NCBI RefSeq assembly: GCF_002980495.1
Contig: NZ_PVBR01000008.1
Location: 186,001 to 250,000 of the forward strand
Reading direction: 5' to 3'
Length of the DNA: 64,000 nucleotides
From: Phyllobacterium phragmitis
GTDB lineage: Bacteria > Pseudomonadota > Alphaproteobacteria > Rhizobiales > Rhizobiaceae
Positions 26,540 through 34,938 of this stretch are shown here, one piece after another; the first letter of the stretch is position 1, and each line of letters opens with the position of its first letter. Below the pieces are notes generated by a model, which saw nothing but the letters and a program-made list of their open reading frames with translations, was not told the origin of the DNA and searched no databases. Both the position numbers and the translations under genes were made by a program.

Positions 26540-27739
26540 TCAATTCAGGCTGGACAGGTTGCCGCTATGGGCCGCGGCGACGAGGTTGCGCATTTCGTGC
26601 GCATTCAGCGGGCGGGGATTGTTCTGGATCAGGCGCGCAATACCCAAGCTCTGCTCGGCCACCCAGTCGATCCGGTCTTCCGCAAGACCAAGATTGCGCA
26701 GCGTTGTGGGAATGCCGATCCGTTCGAAAAGCAAAGAGAGCGCGGGTATGACTTCATCCGCACCGCCAAGCCCGGCAGCTTGCGCGATCTCGGCAAGTTC
26801 GCCGCGGATCACCGGCGCATTCCAGGTCATCACGTAGGGCATGAGGCAGGCAACGCCGAGGCCGTGCGCCGTATGTGTCAGGGCGCCTACCGGATACTGG
26901 ATGGCATGGGCGGCGGCTGTGCCGGCCACGCCGAAGGCAAGGCCGGCGAGGGTGGCGCCAAGCATCACCTTTTCACGCGCCTCATGGTCGGCGCCATTCA
27001 TGCAGGCCCGCTCCAGACCCTGCCACAGGAGGGTGATGGCGGTGAGCGCAAAATGGTCCGAAAGATCATTCTTGCCGACGAAGACACGCTGTTGGGTTAT
27101 TCCGGGTACCGGATCGCGCCGGATCGCGGTGAAGGCTTCAATTGCGTGCGTCAGGGCGTCAGCTCCGGCGATCGCCGTCAGCCCAGGCGGGCACGAAAGG
27201 GTGAGGTCTGGATCGCAGATTGAAACGGTCGGGATCAGATGGGGGCTGGAAATGCCGACTTTCAGGCTGCGTTCGGCATCCGAAAGGACGGCGACAGGCG
27301 TGACTTCCGAGCCGGTGCCGGCGGTTGTGGGAATGGCGATGAGCGGCATGAGCGGTCCCGGCACGTTGTGCTCGCCGTAGTAGTCATGCGGTCGGCCGCC
27401 GTGGGTCAAGAGCAGGGCGACGCATTTCGCCATGTCGAGACATGATCCGCCGCCGATGCCGATCACAAGGTCTGGAGCGAAGCTTTTCGCGCTAGCGGCA
27501 CTGGCGATGGCCGATTCCACAGGGACGTCCGGCAAGGTGGAACTATCCACGTTCACCGCCAATTGCGCGTCTTCGAGTTGCCGGACCAGCGCGTGGAAGT
27601 CGGCGTCCGTGGCAAGGCGCGTGTCCGTCACGATCAGCGCGCGCCGGCCGAGCTTGCTGGCAATGCCGCCGAGGGCATGGCGCTGGCCGACGCCGAAGAG
27701 CAATTCGCGCGGTGCCCTCATTGTGCCGAATAGGTTCAT
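26540..27739 (-). CDS. Iron-containing (group III) alcohol dehydrogenase
   Basis: The 399-residue protein carries the group III landmarks: GIGGGSCLDMAK for NAD binding, IPTTAGTGSEVTPVAV, and the metal-site segments GADALTHAIEAF and THTAHGLGVACLMPYV. These place the metal ligands (one Asp and three His) as expected. Members act on 1,2-propanediol, 4-hydroxybutyrate, methanol or maleylacetate. With the SSADH-type neighbour a hydroxy-acid alcohol such as 4-hydroxybutyrate is possible, which is inference. GGAGG precedes the start, 21 bp after the Ldh2 gene stop. Confidence 0.92.
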   Translation of the reverse strand: MNLFGTMRAPRELLFGVGQRHALGGIASKLGRRALIVTDTRLATDADFHALVRQLEDAQLAVNVDSSTLPDVPVESAIASAASAKSFAPDLVIGIGGGSCLDMAKCVALLLTHGGRPHDYYGEHNVPGPLMPLIAIPTTAGTGSEVTPVAVLSDAERSLKVGISSPHLIPTVSICDPDLTLSCPPGLTAIAGADALTHAIEAFTAIRRDPVPGITQQRVFVGKNDLSDHFALTAITLLWQGLERACMNGADHEAREKVMLGATLAGLAFGVAGTAAAHAIQYPVGALTHTAHGLGVACLMPYVMTWNAPVIRGELAEIAQAAGLGGADEVIPALSLLFERIGIPTTLRNLGLAEDRIDWVAEQSLGIARLIQNNPRPLNAHEMRNLVAAAHSGNLSSLN

Positions 27740-27760
27740 TCCGTGGTTCCTCCGATGAAT

Positions 27761-28765
27761 TCAGGCAGCCTCAAGGGCCGTAAGGTGTTCGAAAAGCGAC
27801 TGCGGCAACTCGATTCCCGCTTCCATGGCGGCAGCCCGTCTTGCCCGTGCGCCATCGCCGGGAATTGCCACCGGGTGGCTGGGATCAAGAGGATGGGAAA
27901 GGCGCAGGCAATCGAGATAGGCGGCAAGCGCCTTGCTGCTGCCCGTGCCGGCTGACGGATCGATGAGGATGAGAATGTCGCCTTTGTTGGCAGGATGGGT
28001 CTCGTCGAGCGTGCCATGCACATCCGGAGCGAGATCGGACCCGGCTAGCGCGGAGACCAGAAGCTCGATCGCAAGGCCTAGCCCGTAACCCTTGGCATCG
28101 CCAAAGGGCGCGATCGCCCCCGACTTCGCCGCGTGTGGATCGGTGGTTGGGCGGCCTTCGCGATCCACGGCCCAGCCAGACGGAATGGGAATTCCGCGCA
28201 GGGCATGGTTGTTGATCTTGCCCATGGAGACGACGCTGGTCGCAAGGTCCAGGACGAAAGGGTGGTCGCCTGCGGGAATGCCGATGGCGATCGGGTTGGT
28301 GCCGAGCATCGCCTTAGTCCCTCCGAACGGATGAACAAGAGCCTCGCTCGTCGACAGGATCATGCCGATCAGGCCATCTCTGGCCGCGGCTTCCGCATAA
28401 TAGGCCAGCATGCCGATGTGGTTGGCGTTGCGGATCGCCGCAATGGCGAGACCCGTCTCCGTCAAGGCCCCCCGCAGCATTTCCATCGCGTTCATTATGA
28501 CGACCGGACCAAGTCCGCGTTCGCCGTCGATGCTCAGAAACCCCAGCCGTTGCCACGTCCCGGTTCCGCTCGTGCGAACATCCGCCAATCCCTTGTCCAG
28601 TCGGGACAGAAGCAGCGGCAGCCGTTGCAGGCCATGAGACGGCAATCCCCGTAATTCCGCCTCTATGAGAACGTCGGCTTGGAGACGAGCGGCGGCGGCG
28701 GCAGCGCCGCGCCTTTCGATGAGGACGGTCGCCAGGTTCCGAAGATATTCTGGTGACAGCTTCAT
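27761..28765 (-). CDS. Malate/L-lactate dehydrogenase family protein (Ldh2 / YlbC-YiaK type)
   Basis: The ATG at 28765 gives MKLSPEYLRN and 334 residues, the family norm; the open frame extends into the operator region and is not coding there. Motifs are GLPSHGLQRLPLLLSRL with the catalytic His, NANHIGMLAYYAEAA, GTNPIAIGIP and GDAKGYGLGLAIELL. The Ldh2 family reduces 2-oxo acids or 2,3-diketo sugars acids with NAD(P)H, as in malate, ureidoglycolate, sulfolactate and 2,3-diketogulonate reductases. It is the first gene of the operon and is divergent from a GntR gene, whose candidate operators lie just upstream. Confidence 0.92.
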   Translation of the reverse strand: MKLSPEYLRNLATVLIERRGAAAAAARLQADVLIEAELRGLPSHGLQRLPLLLSRLDKGLADVRTSGTGTWQRLGFLSIDGERGLGPVVIMNAMEMLRGALTETGLAIAAIRNANHIGMLAYYAEAAARDGLIGMILSTSEALVHPFGGTKAMLGTNPIAIGIPAGDHPFVLDLATSVVSMGKINNHALRGIPIPSGWAVDREGRPTTDPHAAKSGAIAPFGDAKGYGLGLAIELLVSALAGSDLAPDVHGTLDETHPANKGDILILIDPSAGTGSSKALAAYLDCLRLSHPLDPSHPVAIPGDGARARRAAAMEAGIELPQSLFEHLTALEAA

Positions 28766-28784
28766 TTTCAAAATCCTATATCGG

Positions 28785-28796
28785 ATCGTATACGAT
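28785..28796. promoter_or_regulatory. Palindromic operator candidate for the GntR regulator
   Basis: ATCGTATACGAT is a perfect 12-bp palindrome of the GTATAC-centred type bound by FCD-class GntR proteins. It lies in the 102-bp divergent region between the Ldh2 operon (start 28765) and the gntR gene (start 28868). The right part, ATACGATAT (28790-28798), is repeated at 28809-28817, giving a second, partial site 19 bp on. A TTGACA at 28804-28809 overlaps the second copy and could be the -35 box of gntR. Autoregulation and control of both operons is the likely reading. Confidence 0.65.
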
Positions 28797-28867
28797 ATTG
28801 TATTTGACATACGATATCTTATTTGCAACAAAAGCGCACATGTCAACAAATAGATCGGAGGCTGAGT

Positions 28868-29554
28868 GTGGCATTTGCGGCGGAGCGAGAAGGAAAGGCG
28901 GCGAGCATTCGCCCGACCAGCGTCGTGGATGGCGTCTACGACGGCATCTATCACCGGTTGATGTCGCTGGAGATTGCGCCCGGCGCCCGCATCCGCATCG
29001 ACGTACTCGCTCGCGAGCTTGGCGTATCCCAGACGCCGATCCGCGAGGCTTTAAGTCGTCTGGAACGCGAGGGTCTGGTGCTTAAGGAGCATCTGATCGG
29101 TTACAGCGCCGCACCCCAATGGACGCGCAAACAGTTCGAAGACCTTTATGTTTTCCGTCTGCTGATCGAGCCGGAAGCGGCCAGGCTCGCCGTCATCAAC
29201 ATGACGCCGGAAGCGCTCCAGCAGCTCGAGGATTCCGCCGCGGATATGGGGCACGGCGAGCCGCCTGTCGATCGCAACACGCGCTACTCCCGCTTTGCCC
29301 GCGCCGATGCGCAATTCCATGACGCGATCCTGAAGATCGCGGGCAACGACGTGATCCGCAGCACGCTGTCGAACCAGCATGTCCATCTGCACATCTTCCG
29401 GCTGATGTTTCACACGCGCGTGACGCAGGAGGCGCTCGAGGAGCACGAGAATCTGCTCGCCGCCTTCCGCGCGGGTGACCCGCAGGCGGCGTTCGATGCC
29501 ATGCGCGACCACATCGAGCGTTCGCGCGATCGTCTGCTTTCGGCTTTCGAATGA
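28868..29554 (+). CDS. GntR family transcriptional regulator (FCD subfamily)
   Basis: A GTG at 28868 with GGAGG 6 bp upstream is preferred to the earlier in-frame ATG at 28823, which lacks a ribosome site. The product is 228 residues: winged helix (DGVYDGIYHRLMSLEIAPG, then ELGVSQTPIREALSRLEREGLV) and an all-helical FCD ligand domain with the metal-site histidines in DAQFHDAIL, HVHLHIFRL and EEHENLLAAF. Such proteins repress catabolic operons until a carboxylate or sugar acid binds. The stop overlaps the start of the ABC ATPase gene (ATGA), so regulator and transporter are one transcript. Confidence 0.94.
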   Translation: MAFAAEREGKAASIRPTSVVDGVYDGIYHRLMSLEIAPGARIRIDVLARELGVSQTPIREALSRLEREGLVLKEHLIGYSAAPQWTRKQFEDLYVFRLLIEPEAARLAVINMTPEALQQLEDSAADMGHGEPPVDRNTRYSRFARADAQFHDAILKIAGNDVIRSTLSNQHVHLHIFRLMFHTRVTQEALEEHENLLAAFRAGDPQAAFDAMRDHIERSRDRLLSAFE

Positions 29555-31126
29555 ACGCGGTCCTGTCTCCCTATACGGCGGTGGCGCCGCCGATTCCAGC
29601 CATCGCTGTGCTGGGGGTTGAAGGGTTAGGCAAGGCCTATGGCCCGATCACCGTCCTGTCGGACGTTTCGCTCGATGTTCGCGCCGGAGAGGTTCACGCC
29701 ATCATCGGCGAGAACGGCGCAGGCAAGTCCACGTTGATGAAACTTCTCTCCGGCTACGTCGCACCGACGGTCGGCCGGCTGATCATGAAAGGTGAGCCGG
29801 TCGCATTCCGCAACGCCGTCGATGCGGAGAATGCGGGCATCGTTCTCGTTCACCAGGAAATTCTGCTTGCGGCAGATCTGACGGTGGCGGAAAACCTCTT
29901 TCTCGGGCGCGAGATCGGTCGCGGCTTGCTGGTGGACGACAGGGCGATGAACCGTCGCGCCGCCGAACTCCTGGCGCGTATGGGTTCGACCGCCCGGCCG
30001 CGCGACCGGCTGGGTGCGCTACCGCTCGCCCAGCGGCAACTGGTGCAGATCGCGCGTGCCCTTCTCGACGACCGCAAGGTCGTCATATTCGACGAGCCGA
30101 CTGCTGTTCTTGCTAATAACGAAGTGGCGGCGCTGCTGGATATCGTACGCAACCTGCGTGATCACGGCGTTGCGGTGCTCTACATCTCGCACCGTCTGGA
30201 TGAGGTGCAGGCGCTTGCGGACCGCATCACCGTTCTTCGCGACGGCCGCATGATCGGCACCTGGCCGGCGGCCGGCCTCGGCCAGCGCGAAATGGCGGAA
30301 CTGATGGTAGGGCGGGAACTGGATGTGCTCTATCCGCACAAACGGCCTGCCGCCACCGCCGCGCCGATCCTGTCGGTTACGAATCTCGCCGTCGATCACA
30401 GCTCGCAGAAAGTCTCCTTCAGCGTCAGCCCCGGCGAAGTTCTGGGCATCGGCGGCATGATCGGCGCGGGGCGCACGGAATTGATCGAAGGGCTTATGGG
30501 GCTTCGTCCGTCCGACGCTGAAAATGTCGTCCTGAACGGCAACGAGATCAAGAACCGGTCCGTCCGCACGTTGATGGACGCCGGTCTCGTCTATCTGACT
30601 GAGGATCGCAAAGGCAAGGGGCTGCTTCCCCAATCTGACCTTACAGGCGCTGGATACCCTTAATCCGGGGATATTCCTCAACCGGCGCCGCGAGCGATCC
30701 TGCCTTAAGAGCGCCGTCGCCGGCTACGACATCCGCGTGCGCTCCCTGCGGCTCGAAGCCAGTAAGCTATCGGGCGGCAATCAGCAGAAGCTGCTCCTTG
30801 CCAAGGTGATGATGGCCGATCCGTTGGTAATCATTATCGACGAACCGACGCGCGGTATCGACATCGGCAACAAGAGCCAGATCTACGACTTCATCGACAC
30901 GATGGTACGCGCCGGAAAGGCCTGCATCGTCATCTCGTCGGAAATGCCGGAACTCGTGGGGCTCGCCGACCGCGTCCTCGTGATGCGGTCCGGAAGGATC
31001 GTCGCCGAGCTTCGTGGCGAAGACATCAGTGAGGGAAACGTCGTCTACGCCGCCACGACGGGCGAGCGTGGAGCGGTGGAGGAGGATGAAAATGACTGCA
31101 GCGACAGCGACCGTCGCGCCTGTTGA
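29551..31126 (+). pseudogene. Sugar (CUT2) ABC transporter ATP-binding protein, frameshifted
   Basis: The frame from 29551 encodes a normal RbsA/XylG-type first ATPase domain (Walker A GENGAGKST, signature-like LPLAQRQLVQIARAL, FDEPTAVL) and the start of the second, then ends at 30663 after a few foreign residues. The second domain resumes one frame over (NLTLQALDTLNPG from about 30638) with LSGGNQQKLLLAK and IIIDEPTRGIDIG, running to 31126. The break is around 30620-30640, at a CCCC run where relatives have several more residues before NLTL, so either one extra base or a small deletion. Domain-swapped sugar ATPases need both halves; this one should be inactive unless the shift is a sequencing error. 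It overlaps the next gene by 35 bp. Confidence 0.85.
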
Positions 31127-32087
31127 CGAAGGAAGCCGCATCCGGTGGGCTGATTTTGCGCCATTCATCGCGCTTGCGGTGATCATGCTGTTCGGTGCGC
31201 TGGTCAATCCCAGCTTCGTGTCGGCAGACAACCTGATCAATGTAATCACCCGCAGCGCTTTCATCGCGATCATTGCGGTAGGAGCAACTTTCGTGATTTC
31301 ATCCGGTGGGCTCGACCTGTCGGTGGGGTCGATGATGGCCTTCGTCACCGGCATCATGATCATGGTAATGAATCATCTGGTGCCGGCATTCGGAAACTGG
31401 GCCATCCCGATGGGAGCGGGCGTGGCACTCGTCGTGGGCTCGCTTTGTGGCCTCTTCAACGGCCTCATCGTGACGCTTGGACGTATAGAGCCCTTCATCG
31501 TGACGCTCGGCACGATGGGCATCTTCCGCGCCTTCATCACGTTTATGACGAACGGCGGCTCGCTGTCGATCGACCGGAGCCTCAGGGAAGCTTACCGCCC
31601 GGTTTATTTCGGCAGCGTTCTTGGAATTCCCTATCCGGTGCTCATTACTTTTGTGGTCGTTATGCTCGGCGCCTTCTTGCTCTACAAGACAAAGTATGGC
31701 CGCCGTCTGACATCGACGGGATCCAATGTCGAGGTGGCGCGCTTTTCCGGCGTCAATGTCGCAGGCGTTCGCACGGTCGCCTACGTCATCCAGGGCTTTT
31801 GCGTCGCCGTCGCGGCCATCTGCTATGTGCCCCGCCTCGGTGCTGCGACACCTACGACAGGTCAGCTTTGGGAATTGCAGGTCATCACCGCGGTCGTGAT
31901 CGGGGGCACCCTGCTTCGCGGGGGCAGGGGCCGCATCGGAGGAACCGTTGCAGGCGCCCTCATTCTCGAGGTGATCGCCAACGTCATGGTCCTTTCGGAT
32001 CTGGTGTCCGAGTACCTCGTGGCCGCCGTGCAGGGCGGGATCATCATCATAGCCATGCTGGCACACCGCTTTACCGCCAACCGTTGA
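31092..32087 (+). CDS. Sugar ABC transporter permease (RbsC type), first system
   Basis: GGAGGAGG at 31078-31085 is correctly spaced for the ATG at 31092, giving 331 residues; earlier in-frame starts would sit on the ribosome site or inside the ATPase. There are about ten hydrophobic segments and the CUT2 permease signature SSGGLDLSVGSMMAF near residue 75, plus GSNVEVARFSGVNV in the cytoplasmic loop and VIGGTLLRGGRGRIGGTVAGAL. It forms the channel for a monosaccharide or related polyol. It overlaps the end of the frameshifted ATPase and precedes the binding protein by 28 bp. Confidence 0.93.
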   Translation: MTAATATVAPVDEGSRIRWADFAPFIALAVIMLFGALVNPSFVSADNLINVITRSAFIAIIAVGATFVISSGGLDLSVGSMMAFVTGIMIMVMNHLVPAFGNWAIPMGAGVALVVGSLCGLFNGLIVTLGRIEPFIVTLGTMGIFRAFITFMTNGGSLSIDRSLREAYRPVYFGSVLGIPYPVLITFVVVMLGAFLLYKTKYGRRLTSTGSNVEVARFSGVNVAGVRTVAYVIQGFCVAVAAICYVPRLGAATPTTGQLWELQVITAVVIGGTLLRGGRGRIGGTVAGALILEVIANVMVLSDLVSEYLVAAVQGGIIIIAMLAHRFTANR

Positions 32088-32115
32088 AACAACGCAGACT
32101 TCAAAGGAGGAGAAA

Positions 32116-33084
32116 ATGAAGTCCATGTTACATAAGACGAGAATACTTTTATCCACGGCTGCCATCGCCTTGGCTCTGCCGCTCGTCATCGCTAATGCCC
32201 AGGAGAGGAGTGTCACCATCGCCGTGTCCATTCCTGCCGCCACACATGGGTGGACGGGAGGCGTGGTCTACCACGCAGAGCAGGCCGAGAAGGAGATCGA
32301 GGCTGCGTTTCCGAACATTGACGTCGTCCTGTCAACGGCGTCCTCAGCGACTGCACAGGTGTCCGCACTGGAGGATCTCTCGGCAACCCGCAAATTGGAC
32401 GCGCTGGTTATCCTACCGTTCACTTCTGAGGAACTGACTGGTCCAGTCCAGCAGATCAAGGCGAAGGGTACGTTCATTTCCGTGGTTGACCGTGGCCTTA
32501 CCGATCCTGCGATCCAGGATCTCTATGTCGCGGGCGACAATATCGCCGTTGGTGCGAACACGGCACAGTGGCTTTCCGATAAGCTTGGCGGCGAGGGGCA
32601 GATCGTCGTGCTTCGTGGCATTCCGACCGTCATCGACGATGAGCGTATCAAGGGCTTTTCTGACGTCATTAACAAGACGGGCATCAAGATCCTCGACATC
32701 CAGTACGCCAACTGGAATCAGGACGAGGCCTTCAAGCTGATGCAGGACTATCTTGCGAAATATCCCAAGATCGATGCTGTCTGGGCGAACGACGACGACA
32801 TGCTGCTTGGCGTCATCGAGGCCATCGACCGTGCGGGGCGTAAGGACATAAAGTATGCGCTTGGCGGCAATGGTATGAAGCAGGTCATCGAGATGGTGAA
32901 GGAAGGCAACGCGCGCACGCCGATCTCGACGCCCTATCCGCCGTCAATGATCAAGTCGGCCATCTACATGACGGCGGCACAGTTCGACGGACAGGCACCC
33001 ATGCGCGGTACCTTCTTGCTTGGTGCACCGCTGATCACGCCGGAAAACGCCGACCAGTTCTATTTCCCCGCTTCCCCATTCTGA
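32116..33084 (+). CDS. Sugar ABC transporter substrate-binding protein, first system
   Basis: The 322-residue protein has a Sec signal peptide (KTRILLSTAAIALALPLVIANA, cut near residue 28) and a periplasmic-binding type I fold: VTIAVSIPAATHGWTGGV, LDALVILPF, YVAGDNIAVGANTAQWL and VWANDDDMLLGVIEA. AAAGGAGGAG precedes the ATG. Type I CUT2 proteins bind ribose, xylose, erythritol or autoinducer-2-like ligands; the ligand here is not assignable. It is followed by an intercistronic hairpin and a DJ-1/PfpI-family gene. Confidence 0.93.
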   Translation: MKSMLHKTRILLSTAAIALALPLVIANAQERSVTIAVSIPAATHGWTGGVVYHAEQAEKEIEAAFPNIDVVLSTASSATAQVSALEDLSATRKLDALVILPFTSEELTGPVQQIKAKGTFISVVDRGLTDPAIQDLYVAGDNIAVGANTAQWLSDKLGGEGQIVVLRGIPTVIDDERIKGFSDVINKTGIKILDIQYANWNQDEAFKLMQDYLAKYPKIDAVWANDDDMLLGVIEAIDRAGRKDIKYALGGNGMKQVIEMVKEGNARTPISTPYPPSMIKSAIYMTAAQFDGQAPMRGTFLLGAPLITPENADQFYFPASPF

Positions 33085-33092
33085 TCCGATTG

Positions 33093-33117
33093 GGTGCCCG
33101 GCCGCCCGCCGGGCACC
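33093..33117 (+). terminator. Intercistronic hairpin after the binding-protein gene
   Basis: GGTGCCCGGC (33093-33102) and GCCGGGCACC (33108-33117) form a perfect 10-bp stem with a 5-base loop, just after the binding-protein stop. There is no T-run, so it is more likely an mRNA-stabilising or attenuating structure that raises binding-protein levels than a strong terminator. Confidence 0.55.
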
Positions 33118-33146
33118 ACGAATTTCATGATAACAGGAGATATGAC

Positions 33147-33734
33147 ATGAGCGGCAAGAAAATCCTCATGCTGACCGGCGAGTTCACCGAGGAATACGAG
33201 ATCTTCGTTTTCCAGCAGGGAATGGAAGCGGTCGGCCACACGGTGCATGTCGTCTGCCCGGACAAGAAGGCGGGCGACCGCATCAAGACCTCGCTGCACG
33301 ACTTTGAAGGCGACCAGACCTACACGGAAAAGCTCGGCCATTACGCCGACATCAACAAGACGTTTTCCGAGGTGCGGGTCGAGGAATACGACGCCGTCTA
33401 TGCGGCGGGCGGTCGCGGCCCGGAATATATCCGTACCGACAAGCGCGTGCAGGATATGGTCCGCCACTTCCATGAAACCGACAAGCCGATCTTCACCATC
33501 TGCCATGGTGTGCAGATCCTGATGGCGGTCCCGGGCGTGCTAAAAGGCCGGAAAGTCGCCGGCCTTGGCGCCTGCGAACCCGAGGTGACGGCCGTCGGCG
33601 GCATCTATATCGACGTGAAGCCGACCGAGGCCTATGTCGACGGCAACATGGTCTCGGCCAAGGGTTGGACCGGCCTTGCCGCTTTCATGCGCGAATGCCT
33701 GAAGGTTTTGGGTACGAGAATTACGCATAGCTGA
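33147..33734 (+). CDS. DJ-1/PfpI family protein (glutamine amidotransferase-like)
   Basis: AGGAGA precedes the ATG at 33147, giving 195 residues; the longer frame begins inside the hairpin. The nucleophile elbow IFTICHGVQIL with its Cys, and the upstream AAGGRGPEYIR block are characteristic of the PfpI/YhbO group, which includes proteases, deglycases and glyoxalase III-like enzymes. It is the last gene behind the first sugar importer and may deal with a reactive aldehyde from the same substrate. Activity cannot be fixed from the sequence. Confidence 0.9.
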   Translation: MSGKKILMLTGEFTEEYEIFVFQQGMEAVGHTVHVVCPDKKAGDRIKTSLHDFEGDQTYTEKLGHYADINKTFSEVRVEEYDAVYAAGGRGPEYIRTDKRVQDMVRHFHETDKPIFTICHGVQILMAVPGVLKGRKVAGLGACEPEVTAVGGIYIDVKPTEAYVDGNMVSAKGWTGLAAFMRECLKVLGTRITHS

Positions 33735-33912
33735 TCCCCCGCGATCCGCAGCGCGGAGTTTTCCGAAGCTTCGCGCTGTGACCGCCGGCAGCGATATGTC
33801 TGCAATAATAAAAAACATGCAGAACTGGAGGCTCTCGGGCTGATCGCGGTGGTCCAGTCCAGCGGGGAGGCAGTACTGTATGAAATGAGATCGGCAAGAC
33901 CGCGCGGTGTCG

Positions 33913-34815
33913 TTAGACCAGTGCGTGGCTGCGCAGCGACGACAGGAGCGTCTGCTTGGATGTGCGCAGATGATCGCGCGCGGCGGCCATTGCGCCCGCC
34001 TCGTTACGATCGGTAAGTGCCTCAATCAAGCGAAGATGTTCGCCGATAGCCGCAAAGTTGCGCTCACGTTCATCCTTCTTGTCCCACTGATAGTGGTAAT
34101 GAAAAATGAGGGTGATGACCTTCTGGAATTCAGCCACGAAGCGGTTGCGAACGACGCTGCCGATCGCCGTGTGGAACCGCTCGTCGAGTAGAGAGAAATC
34201 GTGGTAACGCTTGTCGATGTCCTCAGCCAATCGATGGTGCTCGACTTCGAGCGCCGCCAACTGGCTCCAGATGGGATGGTCGGTGGATAGTGCTACGAGC
34301 TGCGATACGGCGTTCAGTTCCAACATGATGCGGAAGTCCGACAGCTCGATGGCGAAGTCGCGGGTGAACCCGCCCAGTTGCCATCCTCCGCGGGGCCGGC
34401 GCTGCACCAGGCCGAACCGGCTAAGCGAAGCCAGAAACTCCTGCAGGCTATGGGCCGGCACGCGGAACTTGCGGCTCAGTTCTGTCACGTTGAGCGGAGT
34501 GCCGGGCGGTACATCGAAGCGCAGAACCCAGTTGAGGAATTGACGTTCCAATTCTTCGGTCGATACCTGGTCGGGCTCAACGGATAGCCAATCCTGTGGG
34601 GCGGGCTGACGAAGCAAGGTTTTCTCGCGCCCTTCCCACTTGATGAACTCCTCTGTCCGCAGCCTATTGAGAGCGGAGCGGACCACTGTGCGACTAACCT
34701 CCAGATACTTGGCCAGCGCCACCTCCGAGGAAAGTTGGGCACCTGGGACCAGCGTCCCGCAATAGTCCAGTAATGCATTGTAGGCTTCGCGAAAGCGTTC
34801 GTCCGTTCTGGCCAA
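33913..34815 (-). CDS. GntR-like transcriptional regulator with two winged-helix segments
   Basis: The open frame begins with a TTG at 34857, but no ribosome site precedes it; another TTG at 34815 has AGGTG 7 bp upstream and is preferred (300 residues, ending SHALV). A winged helix near the N-terminus (SSEVALAKYLEVSRTVVRSALNRLRTEEF) is followed by a second similar segment (LNVTELSRKFRVPAHSLQEFLASLSRFGLV), then an FCD-like helical domain with ERFHTAIGS and EHLRLIEAL. Two consecutive DNA-binding segments are unusual for GntR proteins. It is divergent from the second sugar importer and presumably controls it. Confidence 0.85.
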   Translation of the reverse strand: MARTDERFREAYNALLDYCGTLVPGAQLSSEVALAKYLEVSRTVVRSALNRLRTEEFIKWEGREKTLLRQPAPQDWLSVEPDQVSTEELERQFLNWVLRFDVPPGTPLNVTELSRKFRVPAHSLQEFLASLSRFGLVQRRPRGGWQLGGFTRDFAIELSDFRIMLELNAVSQLVALSTDHPIWSQLAALEVEHHRLAEDIDKRYHDFSLLDERFHTAIGSVVRNRFVAEFQKVITLIFHYHYQWDKKDERERNFAAIGEHLRLIEALTDRNEAGAMAAARDHLRTSKQTLLSSLRSHALV

Positions 34816-34938
34816 GATTTCACCTGCGTTGTGCCAGCAAAGCTGGGTTTCAGACAATAATTAAAAACAATTGACAGTAGCCTTCGTGCAGGTCAATCCT
34901 GTTCTTAATAATTCTAAACCGAAACGAGGGGGAGCGTT

